Below, piece after piece: positions 51,986 to 60,484 of a stretch of 60,572 nt of DNA. Under the pieces are notes generated by a model, which searched no databases, was not told where the DNA came from, and saw nothing but the letters and a program-made list of their open reading frames with translations. Origin of the DNA: JBGPHT01 sp041484525. Its GTDB lineage: Bacteria > Acidobacteriota > Terriglobia > Bryobacterales > Bryobacteraceae. A program made the position numbers and the translations under genes. How positions within the stretch are numbered: position 1 is the first letter of the stretch; the number at the start of each line of letters is the position of its first letter. Location: assembly GCA_041484525.1 (NCBI GenBank), contig JBGPHT010000029.1:1-60572 (forward strand). The letters run 5' to 3'.

Positions 51986-52826
51986 CGAGAATCCCCAGTT
52001 TCGTGCGTGTGGCCTCCGGCACTAATGTGCGATCGGTGATGATGGCGTGCGCCAGTGCCGACCCGCACTTGCAGGCGCGCCCGGCCGGCATCGCGGCCAC
52101 CGCTGCCGCAACTACCTTGCAAGCGTTCCCGGCGTTTTGCATGAGATTGGCGATGATATCGTTCACGGTGACGGCGTCGTGCTCCGGGTGCCAGCAGTCG
52201 TAATCGGTCACCATGGCGATGGTGACGTAGCAGATCTCGGCTTCGCGCGCCAGCCTCGCCTCCTGCAGGTTGGTCATGCCGATCACGTCCATTCCCCAGC
52301 TTCGGTAGACGTTAGACTCGGCCTTGGTGGAGAATGCCGGGCCTTCCATGCAGAGATAGGTGCCGCCCTTTCTTGCGCTGACGCCGGCAGCGAGGCAGGC
52401 GCCGGCGGCCACTTCAGACAGTTCGGGACAGATGGGGTCGGCGAAGCTGATGTGCGCCACCAGGCCCTCGCCGAAGAATGTGGACACGCGGCCGCGCGTG
52501 CGATCGAAGAACTGATCGGGGATCACGAAGTCGAGCGGCCGGTGCTCCTCTTTGAGCGACCCGACGGCACTCAGCGAAATAATGCGCTCCACGCCCAGCC
52601 GTTTCATGCCATAAATATTGGCGCGGAAATTCAGCTCCGAGGGCGAGATGCGATGTCCACGCCCATGCCGCGCCAGGAATGCGACCGGGCGTCCCGCCAA
52701 TGTGCCGACGACGTAATTGTCCGAGGGCGGGCCGAACGGAGTCTCGATGTGGGCCTCCTCCTGGGCTTCGAAGCCGGGCATCGAATAGAGCCCGCTGCCG
52801 CCGATGATTCCGATCTCTGCTTTCAA
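51966..52826 (-). CDS. mtnP: S-methyl-5'-thioadenosine phosphorylase
   Basis: 286 residues. MKAEIGIIGGSGLYSMPGFE opens the PNP/MTAP fold. VAFLARHGRGHRISPSELNF is the phosphate-binding block. YLCMEGPAFSTKAESNVYRS and VIGMTNLQEARLAREAEICY form the purine/methylthioribose pocket. It splits methylthioadenosine (from polyamine or autoinducer synthesis) to adenine and methylthioribose-1-phosphate. It overlaps the MeaB-epimerase stop by 4 bases, so it is in the same operon. Confidence 0.94.
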   Translation of the reverse strand: MKAEIGIIGGSGLYSMPGFEAQEEAHIETPFGPPSDNYVVGTLAGRPVAFLARHGRGHRISPSELNFRANIYGMKRLGVERIISLSAVGSLKEEHRPLDFVIPDQFFDRTRGRVSTFFGEGLVAHISFADPICPELSEVAAGACLAAGVSARKGGTYLCMEGPAFSTKAESNVYRSWGMDVIGMTNLQEARLAREAEICYVTIAMVTDYDCWHPEHDAVTVNDIIANLMQNAGNACKVVAAAVAAMPAGRACKCGSALAHAIITDRTLVPEATRTKLGILVEKYFV

Positions 52827-53968
52827 GTTTCGCTCTCCTGAATGAGTTCCAACAGCACGCCTCCGGCGGAGGCGGGGTGCACGAATACGTAGAGATGGCC
52901 GCCGGCGCCGGTCCGCGGCTCGTTCAACAGACGCGCCCCCGAAGCTCGCAGACGCTCGACCGCGGCGTGGAGATCCGGCACGCGCAGCGCAACGTGATGT
53001 AGACCGGGTCCGCGCTTCTCGAGAAATTTCGAGATGGGGGAATCGGGCGCAGCGGCCTCGATGAGTTCGATGCGCGATTCGCCCGCCGGCAGCATGGCGA
53101 CGTGAACTTTCTCGCCGTCAACCGTTTCACGATGCGCGACTTGAAGCCCCAGCGACGCATAAAACGGGATGGACTGATCCAGGTTGTTGACCGCGATCCC
53201 GAGGTGATCGATACGCACGGTCGCAGGGACGGGGGCCAGGCGGTGGGGGCTCGCTTCGCTCGCGATTTGAAGTAGTCTTTCGGTGCCCTCGCCCGTCGTA
53301 GCCACCGTGCGGACAATCGGCGGCTGCTTCCCATGTGCCAGGCTCAGCATGCCTTGGATTTCCTGCTCGACGCGCTCGGCGCCGGGCTGGTCCGATTTGT
53401 TGATCGCGAAGACATCCGCGATCTCCATGATTCCGGCCTTGATCGCCTGCACGTCGTCGCCCATGCCCGGCACCAGCACCACCACGGTCACCTGCGCCAG
53501 GCCCGCAATTTCAACTTCGTCCTGGCCCACCCCCACGGTTTCGACGATCACGAAGTCGCGTCCTGCGGCGTCCATCAGGCGCGCCAGATCGGCGGTCGCG
53601 CGCGCTACGCCGCCGGTGATTCCGCGCGTCGCCATCGACCGGATGAAGATACCCGGGTCGGCATGATGCTGCTGCATGCGAATGCGATCGCCCAGAATCG
53701 CGCCGCCCGAAATGCGGCTGCTCGGGTCCACCGCGATCACCGCCACCGTTTTGCCTTGCTGCCGGATAGCCCGCGCCAGCGCGTCCACCAGCGTGCTCTT
53801 GCCCGCGCCCGGCGGTCCCGTGATGCCGATGATGCGCGCGTGCCCCGTGAACTCCGCCAGCTCTCGCAGCACGTCGAGCGCGCGCGGATCGCGATTCTCG
53901 ATGCCCGTGGCGGCGCGCGCCAGCGCCCGCGTGTCGCCCTCACGGATTTTACGCGCCCACTCGTTCAT
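52823..53968 (-). CDS. MeaB GTPase fused to methylmalonyl-CoA epimerase
   Basis: 381 residues in two parts. Residues 1-240 are a MeaB/ArgK GTPase: IIGITGPPGAGKSTLVDALA (P-loop), VIAVDPSSRISGGAILGDRI, FVIVETVGVGQDEVEIAGLA and FAINKSDQPGAERV. Residues 251-381 are a complete methylmalonyl-CoA epimerase: IDHLGIAVNNLDQSIPFYAS, GLHHVALRVPDLHAAVERL and GGVLLELIQES, with metal ligands His254, His324/325 and Glu374. MeaB normally has about 70 further residues for dimerisation; here the epimerase replaces them. Both parts serve methylmalonyl-CoA mutase (cofactor loading and substrate epimerisation). The start follows the acyl-CoA dehydrogenase stop (TGATG overlap). Confidence 0.92.
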   Translation of the reverse strand: MNEWARKIREGDTRALARAATGIENRDPRALDVLRELAEFTGHARIIGITGPPGAGKSTLVDALARAIRQQGKTVAVIAVDPSSRISGGAILGDRIRMQQHHADPGIFIRSMATRGITGGVARATADLARLMDAAGRDFVIVETVGVGQDEVEIAGLAQVTVVVLVPGMGDDVQAIKAGIMEIADVFAINKSDQPGAERVEQEIQGMLSLAHGKQPPIVRTVATTGEGTERLLQIASEASPHRLAPVPATVRIDHLGIAVNNLDQSIPFYASLGLQVAHRETVDGEKVHVAMLPAGESRIELIEAAAPDSPISKFLEKRGPGLHHVALRVPDLHAAVERLRASGARLLNEPRTGAGGHLYVFVHPASAGGVLLELIQESET

Positions 53969-55110
53969 CAGCTTTTGAGCAGTTGCCGCGCGATCACCAG
54001 CCGCTGGATTTCGCTGGTGCCCTCGCCGATGGTGCAGAGCTTCACGTCGCGGTAGAACTTCTCCACCGGGTAGTCCTTGATGAAGCCGTAGCCGCCGTGG
54101 ATCTGCACGGCCTCGTTGGCGATGCGCACCGCGGCCTCGGAGGCGAAGAGCTTCGCCATGGCGGATTCGCGCGTCACGCGCTGGCCGCGATCGAGCATCC
54201 AGGCGGCGCGATAGTTGAGCAGGCGGGAGGCGTCCAGTTCCACCGCCATGTCCACCAGCTTGTGCTGGATGGCTTGGAACTCCGAGATGGGACGACCGAA
54301 CTGCTTGCGCAGTTTTGCGTAGCGCAGCGCCGCATCGTAAGCGCCCTGCGCCATGCCGATCGCCAGCGCCGCAATCGAGATGCGCCCGCCGTCCAGCACC
54401 TTCAAGCTGTCGACGAAGCCGGCGTTGATCCGTCCCAGAAGTTGCTCCGCCGGCAGCCGACAGTCCGTGAAAATCACTTCGCCGGTGGCGCTGGCGCGCA
54501 GTCCGAGCTTGTTTTCTTTCTTGCCGGCGCGGAAGCCCGCCGTGCCCTTCTCCGCGATGAACGCCGAAATCCCGTGCTGTGCGGCGGCGCGATCGGTCAC
54601 CGCCATGGCCACGCAGACATCGGCGTAGTGCGCGTTGGTGGTGAAAGTCTTGGCGCCGTTCAGCACCCAGCCATCGCCATTGCGCACGGCCGTGGTGCGT
54701 GTGCCCGCGGCGTCCGAACCGGCCTCGGGCTCGGTCAGCGACCAGCAGCCGAGCCAATCGCCTGAGGCCAGCTTCGGCAGGTATCGCTGCCGCTGCGCGT
54801 CGGTCCCCATCTTGTATATATGGTTCGAGCAGAGCGAAGTGTGCGCCGCCAGGATGATGCCGACCGACCCATCCACGCGCGACAGCTCTTCAATAATGAT
54901 GGAGTACTCGATGTAGCCCAGGCCCGCGCCGCCCAACTCCTCCGGGAAGATCGAGCCCATGTACCCGAGCTGCCCGAGTTTGCGAACCACGTCGAGCGGA
55001 AATATTTGCGCTTCGTCCCACTCCATCACGTGGGGCGCGATCTCGGCCTCGGCGAATTCCCGGACCGATTTGCGAAGTTGGATTTGTTCTGGCGTGTACT
55101 CGAAGTCCAC
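53968..55110 (-). CDS. Acyl-CoA dehydrogenase
   Basis: 380 residues. MDFEYTPEQIQLRKSVREFA begins the helical domain. CWSLTEPEAGSDAAGTRTTA is the FAD/substrate motif. QFGRPISEFQAIQHKLVDMA and VQIHGGYGFIKDYPVEKFYR (FAD site) follow, and KLCTIGEGTSEIQRLVIARQ is the C-terminal signature with the catalytic Glu in GEGTSE. It is a short-chain type (butyryl- or branched-chain acyl-CoA). Position before the MeaB-epimerase gene suggests branched-chain amino-acid or odd-chain oxidation feeding methylmalonyl-CoA. Confidence 0.95.
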   Translation of the reverse strand: MDFEYTPEQIQLRKSVREFAEAEIAPHVMEWDEAQIFPLDVVRKLGQLGYMGSIFPEELGGAGLGYIEYSIIIEELSRVDGSVGIILAAHTSLCSNHIYKMGTDAQRQRYLPKLASGDWLGCWSLTEPEAGSDAAGTRTTAVRNGDGWVLNGAKTFTTNAHYADVCVAMAVTDRAAAQHGISAFIAEKGTAGFRAGKKENKLGLRASATGEVIFTDCRLPAEQLLGRINAGFVDSLKVLDGGRISIAALAIGMAQGAYDAALRYAKLRKQFGRPISEFQAIQHKLVDMAVELDASRLLNYRAAWMLDRGQRVTRESAMAKLFASEAAVRIANEAVQIHGGYGFIKDYPVEKFYRDVKLCTIGEGTSEIQRLVIARQLLKS

Positions 55111-55119
55111 GGAGAAGCC

Positions 55120-56331
55120 TTAGACGATCTCTTCCTTGGCAGGGTCCCAGTGCACGGTGCGGCGCTGCAGATAGCTCTCGACCGCCATGCGGCAGGCGAT
55201 CGAAATGCGGTAGCCGAGCTCGAACGGGCAGTTCGGCTCCTTGCCTGTGCGCACGCAATCGAAGAAGTTTTCCATGTGCGCGTTGCGTGAAGCCTTCGTG
55301 GCGCCGATCATCTCGTTGCCGTCTTTGCGGTTGACCTTCTGCGGCGTGTACCGGATTCCCTGCGGCGTGTGCGAGATGGTGCCGTCGGTGCCGAGCACCT
55401 CCTCGGCGACGTTCAGGTGGTCGTTGCCGAACCCGGAATCCCATGAGTAGAGAAGCTGCTCCGGCTCATGCACCATCGAAACGTTCATGGTGTCGGGCAC
55501 TTCGCGCCCATCCTTCCACAGGTAGACGCCGCCGGTCATAGTCACCTCGCGCGGGATGCTCAGGTTGAGCGGCTTGTACCAGAAGGAAAGCTGGTGGCAC
55601 ATGTTCTCGTAAACGTTGCCGCCCGAATAGTCCCAGAAGAAGCGCCAGTTGATATACCGGTTGGCGTCGAACGCCTGCTTCGGCGCGTCGCCCAGGAACG
55701 AATTCCACAAGATGTTTTCGGGCGTCATGTCGGGATAGATCGGCCGCGCCCACTGCGGTTTATCGTGCGGCGTGTTGCGGTACATGTGGCCGTGGATGGC
55801 GGTGATTTTTCCCATCAGCTCGGGCTTGTTGGCCCACGCTTTCGCCTCCGTCATAGGCCCGGTGGAAGTCCATTGATGGCCGATCTGGACCGCCTGCTTC
55901 CCCTGGACTCGTTCGTAAGCGGCGCGCATGCGCTTGGCGTGCGCCACCGTGAACGCCATCGTCTTTTCCTGGTAGACGTGCTTGCCGGCTTCGATCGCCG
56001 CCACGAAGCACTCGGCGTGCAGGTGCTGCGGGGTGGCGATCAGCACCGCGTCGATCGACTTGTCGTCGAGCATGTTGCGATAGTCCAGGTAGGTCCTGGC
56101 ATTGGGCGCGATCGTCTTTCCCTCTTCCAGACGCCGCGTGTAGATGTCGGCAATGCCCACGCACTCCACGTTCTCGATCGCCACGGCCTCGCGCAGAATC
56201 TCGCTGCCGCGAGCGCCCGGCCCGATGATCCCGATGCGAACGCGGTCGTTCGCGCCAAGCACGTTGGACGCTGCCAACGTACCCGCCAAACCAGTGGCCA
56301 CCCGGCTGATGAAAATGCGCCTGGACTGCAT
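55120..56331 (-). CDS. Gfo/Idh/MocA-family oxidoreductase, exported
   Basis: 403 residues starting MQSRRIFISRVATGLAGTLA, a Tat-like signal. The NAD(P) domain is VRIGIIGPGARGSEILREAV, then DAVLIATPQHLHAECFVAAI and the EKTMAFTVAHAKRM block with the conserved Lys. The C-terminal domain has NVYENMCHQLSFWYKPLNLS (His) and RNAHMENFFDCVRTGKEPNC. Members with Tat signals are common in acidobacteria and planctomycetes and act on sugars or glycosides. The frame opens at 56427; 56331 is chosen for the signal. It ends 9 bases before the acyl-CoA dehydrogenase start. Confidence 0.9.
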   Translation of the reverse strand: MQSRRIFISRVATGLAGTLAASNVLGANDRVRIGIIGPGARGSEILREAVAIENVECVGIADIYTRRLEEGKTIAPNARTYLDYRNMLDDKSIDAVLIATPQHLHAECFVAAIEAGKHVYQEKTMAFTVAHAKRMRAAYERVQGKQAVQIGHQWTSTGPMTEAKAWANKPELMGKITAIHGHMYRNTPHDKPQWARPIYPDMTPENILWNSFLGDAPKQAFDANRYINWRFFWDYSGGNVYENMCHQLSFWYKPLNLSIPREVTMTGGVYLWKDGREVPDTMNVSMVHEPEQLLYSWDSGFGNDHLNVAEEVLGTDGTISHTPQGIRYTPQKVNRKDGNEMIGATKASRNAHMENFFDCVRTGKEPNCPFELGYRISIACRMAVESYLQRRTVHWDPAKEEIV

Positions 56332-56439
56332 GGAAACTGCTCCTTTAACCCCCGCTGCGGAGGACAAGACGATTATAGCCCGCCCGTAAGCCGCGTACGC
56401 GCGAACGCCCGCCCGCGCGATATGCACTCAAGGGACGCC

Positions 56440-57999
56440 ATGAAAACTCTCCTTCGCTGGTGCGGTATCGCTGCCGCCCTTCTGTTCCTGCTGGCGGCGG
56501 GCGTCTTCTTCCTGGTCGACGCCAATCGCTTCCGGCCGTTGCTCGAATCGGAACTGACGCGTGCTCTCGGGCGCGAAGTCAAGGTCGGGAATCTGCGCGT
56601 CTCGCTGCTCTCGGGCGGAGTTACGGCGGACGATCTCTCCATTGCTGACGATCCTGCTTTCAGCCGCTCGCCCTTCGTCCAGGCAAAGTCGCTGAAGTTG
56701 GGCGTCGAAATGTGGCCGCTGCTCGTCTCGCGCCAACTGCATGTCACTCGAGTCACTGTCGAGCGTCCCGAGATCGCCCTCCTCCAATCCGCATCGGGCG
56801 AGTGGAACTACGCGAGCATGGGTAGCCGGTCCGCGCCCTCCAAGCCGGCCGATGCAGCGCCTTCCGGAAACCTCGATCTCTCCGTGAAACTGGTCCGGAT
56901 CGGCGACGGCCGTTTCTCGCTCGGTCATATCGGCGCACGATCGAAGCCGCTGGTACTCGAAAGCGTCAACCTCGAGCTGCGCGACTTTTCCGCATCCACG
57001 GTATTCCCGTTCTCGTTCACGGCCAAGGTGGCAGGCGGCGGCGAGATCAAGTTGGACGGGAAGGTCGGGCCCCTCAACCAGGCCGATCTGGTCTCGACGC
57101 CCGGCAGCGCAAGTCTGGCGATTGCAAAGCTGGACCTCGCAGCTTCGGGCGTAGTGGCGTCCGCACCGTGGGTGGCGGCTCTCGCATCCTTCGACGGCGC
57201 CGCCGAATCCGATGGGTGGACCGTCAAGTTCCAAGGCAAGCTCAAGGCCGACCGCCTGAAGTTGGCGCGCAACGGAACACCCGCGCGGCGGCCCGTCGAA
57301 TTCGAGTTTGCCGCCGAGCACGACCTGAAACGCCACGCTGGCCGCCTCTCGCGCGGTGACATTCGGATCGGCCGCGCCCCCGCCAGCCTCACCGGCGCGT
57401 ACGAAGAACGGGGCGAGTCCACGCACCTCAACCTGAGTCTCGCCGGACCGGAGATGCCAGTCCCCGAACTAGCCGAAATGCTTCCACCGCTCGGCATCGT
57501 CCTGCCGGCGGGCGCTGCGCTCGAGGGCGGCACTGCCGGCGCGAAGCTGGCGTTCGCGGGTCCGCTCGATCGCCTTGTCACTACCGGTTCGGTGGGGCTC
57601 AGTCACACGCGCCTCACGGGTTTCGACCTGGGGAAGAAAATGTCGACGATCGAGCGCCTGGCGGGGATCAAGAGCAACCCGCAGACTGAGATCGAGGCAT
57701 TCAACGCCAGCCTGCGCGTGTCTCCGGAAGGCATGACGGCCGAGAGCATTCAACTCGTGGTCCCGGCGATCGGCCAGTTGAGCGGCAACGGGACCGTGAG
57801 TCCGGCCAACGAGCTCGCGTTCAAGATGAGTGCGACGGTGCGCGCCGCGGTGCTCGGCAACACGGCCATCCCGTTCACGGTCGCAGGTACGGCCTCCGAT
57901 CCGGTCATTCGGCCTGACGTGAAGGGGATCGTCGCGGACAAGGCCAAGAGCGTAGCGGGCAGTCTGCTGAAAGGATTGCTCGGCGGGAAGAAGCAGTAG
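56440..57999 (+). CDS. AsmA-family protein
   Basis: 519 residues. One N-terminal membrane helix (GIAAALLFLLAAGVFFLVDA) is followed by the AsmA signature: ALGREVKVGNLRVSLLSGGV, TADDLSIADDPAFSRSPFVQ, VTVERPEIALLQSASGEWNY. The C-terminal AsmA repeat is FNASLRVSPEGMTAESIQLV. AsmA/TamB-like proteins are periplasmic, inner-membrane-anchored and thought to move phospholipid to, or help assemble, the outer membrane. AAGGGA four bases before the ATG at 56440 decides the start. It is divergent from the oxidoreductase gene. Confidence 0.9.
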   Translation: MKTLLRWCGIAAALLFLLAAGVFFLVDANRFRPLLESELTRALGREVKVGNLRVSLLSGGVTADDLSIADDPAFSRSPFVQAKSLKLGVEMWPLLVSRQLHVTRVTVERPEIALLQSASGEWNYASMGSRSAPSKPADAAPSGNLDLSVKLVRIGDGRFSLGHIGARSKPLVLESVNLELRDFSASTVFPFSFTAKVAGGGEIKLDGKVGPLNQADLVSTPGSASLAIAKLDLAASGVVASAPWVAALASFDGAAESDGWTVKFQGKLKADRLKLARNGTPARRPVEFEFAAEHDLKRHAGRLSRGDIRIGRAPASLTGAYEERGESTHLNLSLAGPEMPVPELAEMLPPLGIVLPAGAALEGGTAGAKLAFAGPLDRLVTTGSVGLSHTRLTGFDLGKKMSTIERLAGIKSNPQTEIEAFNASLRVSPEGMTAESIQLVVPAIGQLSGNGTVSPANELAFKMSATVRAAVLGNTAIPFTVAGTASDPVIRPDVKGIVADKAKSVAGSLLKGLLGGKKQ

Positions 58000-58081
58000 C
58001 ACGCGAGCCCGGCATCATCACTCGCTTGCCGTCCGATGCAGAGTGGGAACAATTCTTCCAACGCTTGCGTCGAAGATAGGC

Positions 58082-58267
58082 ATGGGACTATCTGAAGACG
58101 AGAAGGCTCGCATCCGCGAGGAAGAGTTTATTCGACTGAGTGCGCAAGACGAATACCGCAAAACCGTTGCCTGGGTGCCACGTTCAGCATGGCTTACCCC
58201 TACTCTGTGGGTCGCTGTAATTGCGTTAGCTGGTTTCGCATGGGCGGTTCTCAGGACGGCTCACTAA
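58082..58267 (+). CDS. Small single-pass membrane protein
   Basis: 61 residues from MGLSEDEKARIREEEFIRLS: a charged helical N-terminal part (with AQDEYRKTV) then one membrane helix (PTLWVAVIALAGFAWAVLRT). The frame opens at 58043, but the residues before MGLSEDEK are not helix-like. The LSEDEKARIREEE start is one I recall from small acidobacterial membrane proteins. No function known. It lies 37 bases before the GT2 gene. Confidence 0.6.
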   Translation: MGLSEDEKARIREEEFIRLSAQDEYRKTVAWVPRSAWLTPTLWVAVIALAGFAWAVLRTAH

Positions 58268-58293
58268 TCGCGAACCGGCAAGGCGTGCCGCCC

Positions 58294-58299
58294 TATAAT
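58294..58299 (+). promoter_or_regulatory. Consensus -10 box (TATAAT) abutting the GT2 start
   Basis: TATAAT with only 5 bases to the TTG at 58305, so transcription would begin at or next to the start codon (a leaderless message). Confidence 0.5.
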
Positions 58300-58304
58300 A
58301 TGGT

Positions 58305-59465
58305 TTGATTCCAGGCTTGCAACTGCTGGGGACCATACTGTTCCTCACGAGCGCGCTCGGGCTTCTGTACGTCCTCTGCTTCTATCCTCTGCTTCTCGAA
58401 ATATTCTCTCGACGCCGTCCCGTTTCTCCGCGGCCCATCCTGCCGACTGTCACCGTGCTGCTTCCCGTGCATGATGGAGCGCCGTGGCTGCGGTCAAAAC
58501 TGGAGTCCATCCTGGCGCTCGATTATCCGCGCGACCTTCTACAGATCGTGGTCATTTCGGATGGCTCCACAGACGACACCGACGACATCGTCCGCGAGTT
58601 CGCGCCGCGCGGGGTAGAGCTGGTGCGGATCGAGCGCGGTGGAAAGGCACGCGCCCTGAATGCCGGCCTCGAGCGCGCTTCAGGCGACATCCTCTTCTAT
58701 ACCGACGTTCGCCAGACGCTCGACCCCGGCGGTCTGCGCCACCTGGTCGCGTATTTCGCCGACGCATCGGTCGGAGTCGTCAGCGGCGAGTTGATTATCC
58801 GCGACGGCAAGACGCACTCCGAGGTCAATACCGGCCTCTATTGGAAATACGAGAAGTTGATTCGCCGCCGTCACAGCGATATCGATTCGGTCAGCGGCGC
58901 CACCGGGTGCATCTACGCGATGCGCCGCAGCCTGGCGATTCCCATGCCGCCCGAGACACTGCTCGACGATGTCTACCTTCCCACTGAGGCCTTTTTCCGC
59001 GGCTATCGCGTCCTGTGGACGGACGGCGCACAGGCGTTCGATTTCCCGACGCCGCTCGACGTCGAGTACCGCCGCAAAGTCCGCACGCAGGCCGGCATCT
59101 ATCAGATGATCCGCTTTTACCCGGCGCTGCTGAACCCGTTCCGCAACCGCATGTGGGTGCATTTCTGCTCGCACAAGCTAGGACGGCTGTTACTCCCTTT
59201 CTTCCTGATGGGAATTTTCGCCGGGACGTTTGCCCTGCCACAGCCCTGGATGGCGATACTATTGGCCGGCCAGGTTGGATTCTATGCCGTGGGTCTGCTG
59301 GACCGCTGGATTCCGGAGGGCGCGCCCGTGAAGCGACTGACCTCCGTAGTGCGGACTTTTATCATCCTGGTCGCCGCCGCGCTCGCCGCCGTCCGCATCC
59401 TCTTCCAGCCGAATCAGGATTTCTGGGAGGTGACTCGGATTGGCGCATCCGGCAGCGGGTCGTAG
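58305..59465 (+). CDS. Membrane-bound family 2 glycosyltransferase
   Basis: 386 residues. N-terminal membrane helix LLGTILFLTSALGLLYVLCF. GT-A fold: VTVLLPVHDGAPWLRSKLES, IVVISDGSTDDTDDIVREFA, GGKARALNAGLERASGDILF, YTDVRQTL (DxD-like), SVSGATGCIYAMRRSL, and LLDDVYLPTEAFFRGYRVLW with the acceptor Asp. Two or three C-terminal membrane helices follow (LLLPFFLMGIFAGTFALP). It is a processive-type GT2 acting at the inner membrane on a polysaccharide or lipid-linked glycan. The start is TTG at 58305. Confidence 0.9.
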   Translation: MIPGLQLLGTILFLTSALGLLYVLCFYPLLLEIFSRRRPVSPRPILPTVTVLLPVHDGAPWLRSKLESILALDYPRDLLQIVVISDGSTDDTDDIVREFAPRGVELVRIERGGKARALNAGLERASGDILFYTDVRQTLDPGGLRHLVAYFADASVGVVSGELIIRDGKTHSEVNTGLYWKYEKLIRRRHSDIDSVSGATGCIYAMRRSLAIPMPPETLLDDVYLPTEAFFRGYRVLWTDGAQAFDFPTPLDVEYRRKVRTQAGIYQMIRFYPALLNPFRNRMWVHFCSHKLGRLLLPFFLMGIFAGTFALPQPWMAILLAGQVGFYAVGLLDRWIPEGAPVKRLTSVVRTFIILVAAALAAVRILFQPNQDFWEVTRIGASGSGS

Positions 59466-59474
59466 AGAGACACC

Positions 59475-59891
59475 GTGATACTGCTGGCGCTTTACTTTGC
59501 CATTTTGATCGCGGGCCTCGGCTGTGCAGTCGCGAGAAGGAGGACGCTGCTGGTTCGCGGACGGGGCTTCTTCCTGCTGACGATTGCCGCGGAGGTGCTC
59601 GCGCTGGTGGAGTGCCTCGTGCGAAATCGCGCTATCGAGCCGTGGACGATCGCGATCTGGTCGGCGGCTCTCGCGGTTGCGCTGGTAGCCTGGCCGCGCT
59701 GGTTCTTTTTCTGGTACGCGCCTGATTTCGTCGCAGCCGAAGTGGAAGGCGCCGCGCGCCGGCTGCTCATCCCGTTTCTCAAGACTTCGGCGGGATACAC
59801 GTTGAAGCTACGCAGCGGCGAGGTGTACCTGGACCTTCGCGCCGGTCCGTGCCGTGCCGCCGCGCTGCGCTTCCGCAAGGCTCGAGGATAA
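59475..59891 (+). CDS. Small membrane protein of unknown function
   Basis: 138 residues. Three hydrophobic segments (ILLALYFAILIAGLGCAVAR, FLLTIAAEVLALVECLV, WTIAIWSAALAVALVAWPRW) are followed by a soluble C-terminal part (FLKTSAGYTLKLRSGEVYLD, LRAGPCRAAALRFRKARG). It starts with GTG 9 bases after the GT2 stop, so it is probably co-transcribed with it. I do not recognise the family. Confidence 0.65.
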   Translation: MILLALYFAILIAGLGCAVARRRTLLVRGRGFFLLTIAAEVLALVECLVRNRAIEPWTIAIWSAALAVALVAWPRWFFFWYAPDFVAAEVEGAARRLLIPFLKTSAGYTLKLRSGEVYLDLRAGPCRAAALRFRKARG

Positions 59892-60002
59892 CCCAAGGCA
59901 GACCTGCTGCGGGCGCTATTGCGCAAGCGCTTCGACCCGCTATTTCCCCGGCCGCGCATTCGTTTAGCATAGGAGAGGCCCATTTTCCGAAAGGAGGCGA
60001 GC

Positions 60003-60436
60003 GTGGCGAAGATAACCAGAACGGTGATCCTTCCGGCCCATCCATCGGAGGTGATCGAGTATATCTCCGACGTGCAAAATCACCCCGCGTTCATATCCGC
60101 GCTGAAGTCCGTGACCGGCCTCTCCGGCAGTTCCAGATCGGCGCGCACTGGGATTGGACGTTTCTGATGGCCGGCGTAGAGATTCAAGGCCGCGCCGAGA
60201 CGGTGACTTTCGAGAAGGGAAAGCGTTTCGCGTTCCGCACCACCACCGGGGTCGAGAGCACCTTTACCTACTCGGCTGAGCCGGATGAGGAGGGTTCCCG
60301 GCTCGCCATGCAGGTGGAGTACGAGCCGCCGAAGTCCGTCCTGGCGAAGGTCCTGGATAAGGCAATTGTCGAGCGCCAGAATGAGACGGAAGGCGACCGC
60401 ACGGCGGCAAATCTCAAGGCCATCTTTGAGAGCTAG
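60003..60436 (+). pseudogene. SRPBCC/CoxG-like protein with a single-base frameshift
   Basis: AAGGAGG precedes GTG 60003. The first frame gives VAKITRTVILPAHPSEVIEY, ISDVQNHPAFISALKSVTGL and then breaks. The second frame resumes at about 60125 with FQIGAHWDWTFLMAGVEIQG, RAETVTFEKGKRFAFRTTTG and AKVLDKAIVERQNETEGDRT, ending FES. Together they form a polyketide-cyclase/SRPBCC lipid-binding domain of about 145 residues. Adding one base between 60112 and 60130 restores GS-FQIGAHW. The gap is either a real mutation or a base missed in the sequence. Confidence 0.75.
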
Positions 60437-60455
60437 CAGCCTGTGGTAAAGGTGG

Positions 60456-60484
60456 GTTTTTCTGAGCGAAGACCTTCGAAAAAC
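60456..60484 (+). terminator. Possible hairpin after the SRPBCC gene
   Basis: GTTTTTC (60456-60462) and GAAAAAC (60478-60484) are complementary across a 15-base loop that itself contains GAAG/CTTC. The stem is AT-rich and no T-run follows, so termination is doubtful. The remaining bases to 60572 show no supported gene. Confidence 0.25.

Noticed and set aside
52823..54757. 644-codon frame as the full MeaB-epimerase gene
   Set aside because: The first 263 codons are an Arg-rich shadow of the acyl-CoA dehydrogenase; the MeaB start is the ATG at 53968.
55468..56439. Plus-strand extension of the AsmA frame by 324 codons
   Set aside because: It runs antisense through the Gfo/Idh/MocA gene; the signal helix and AAGGGA site place the start at 56440.
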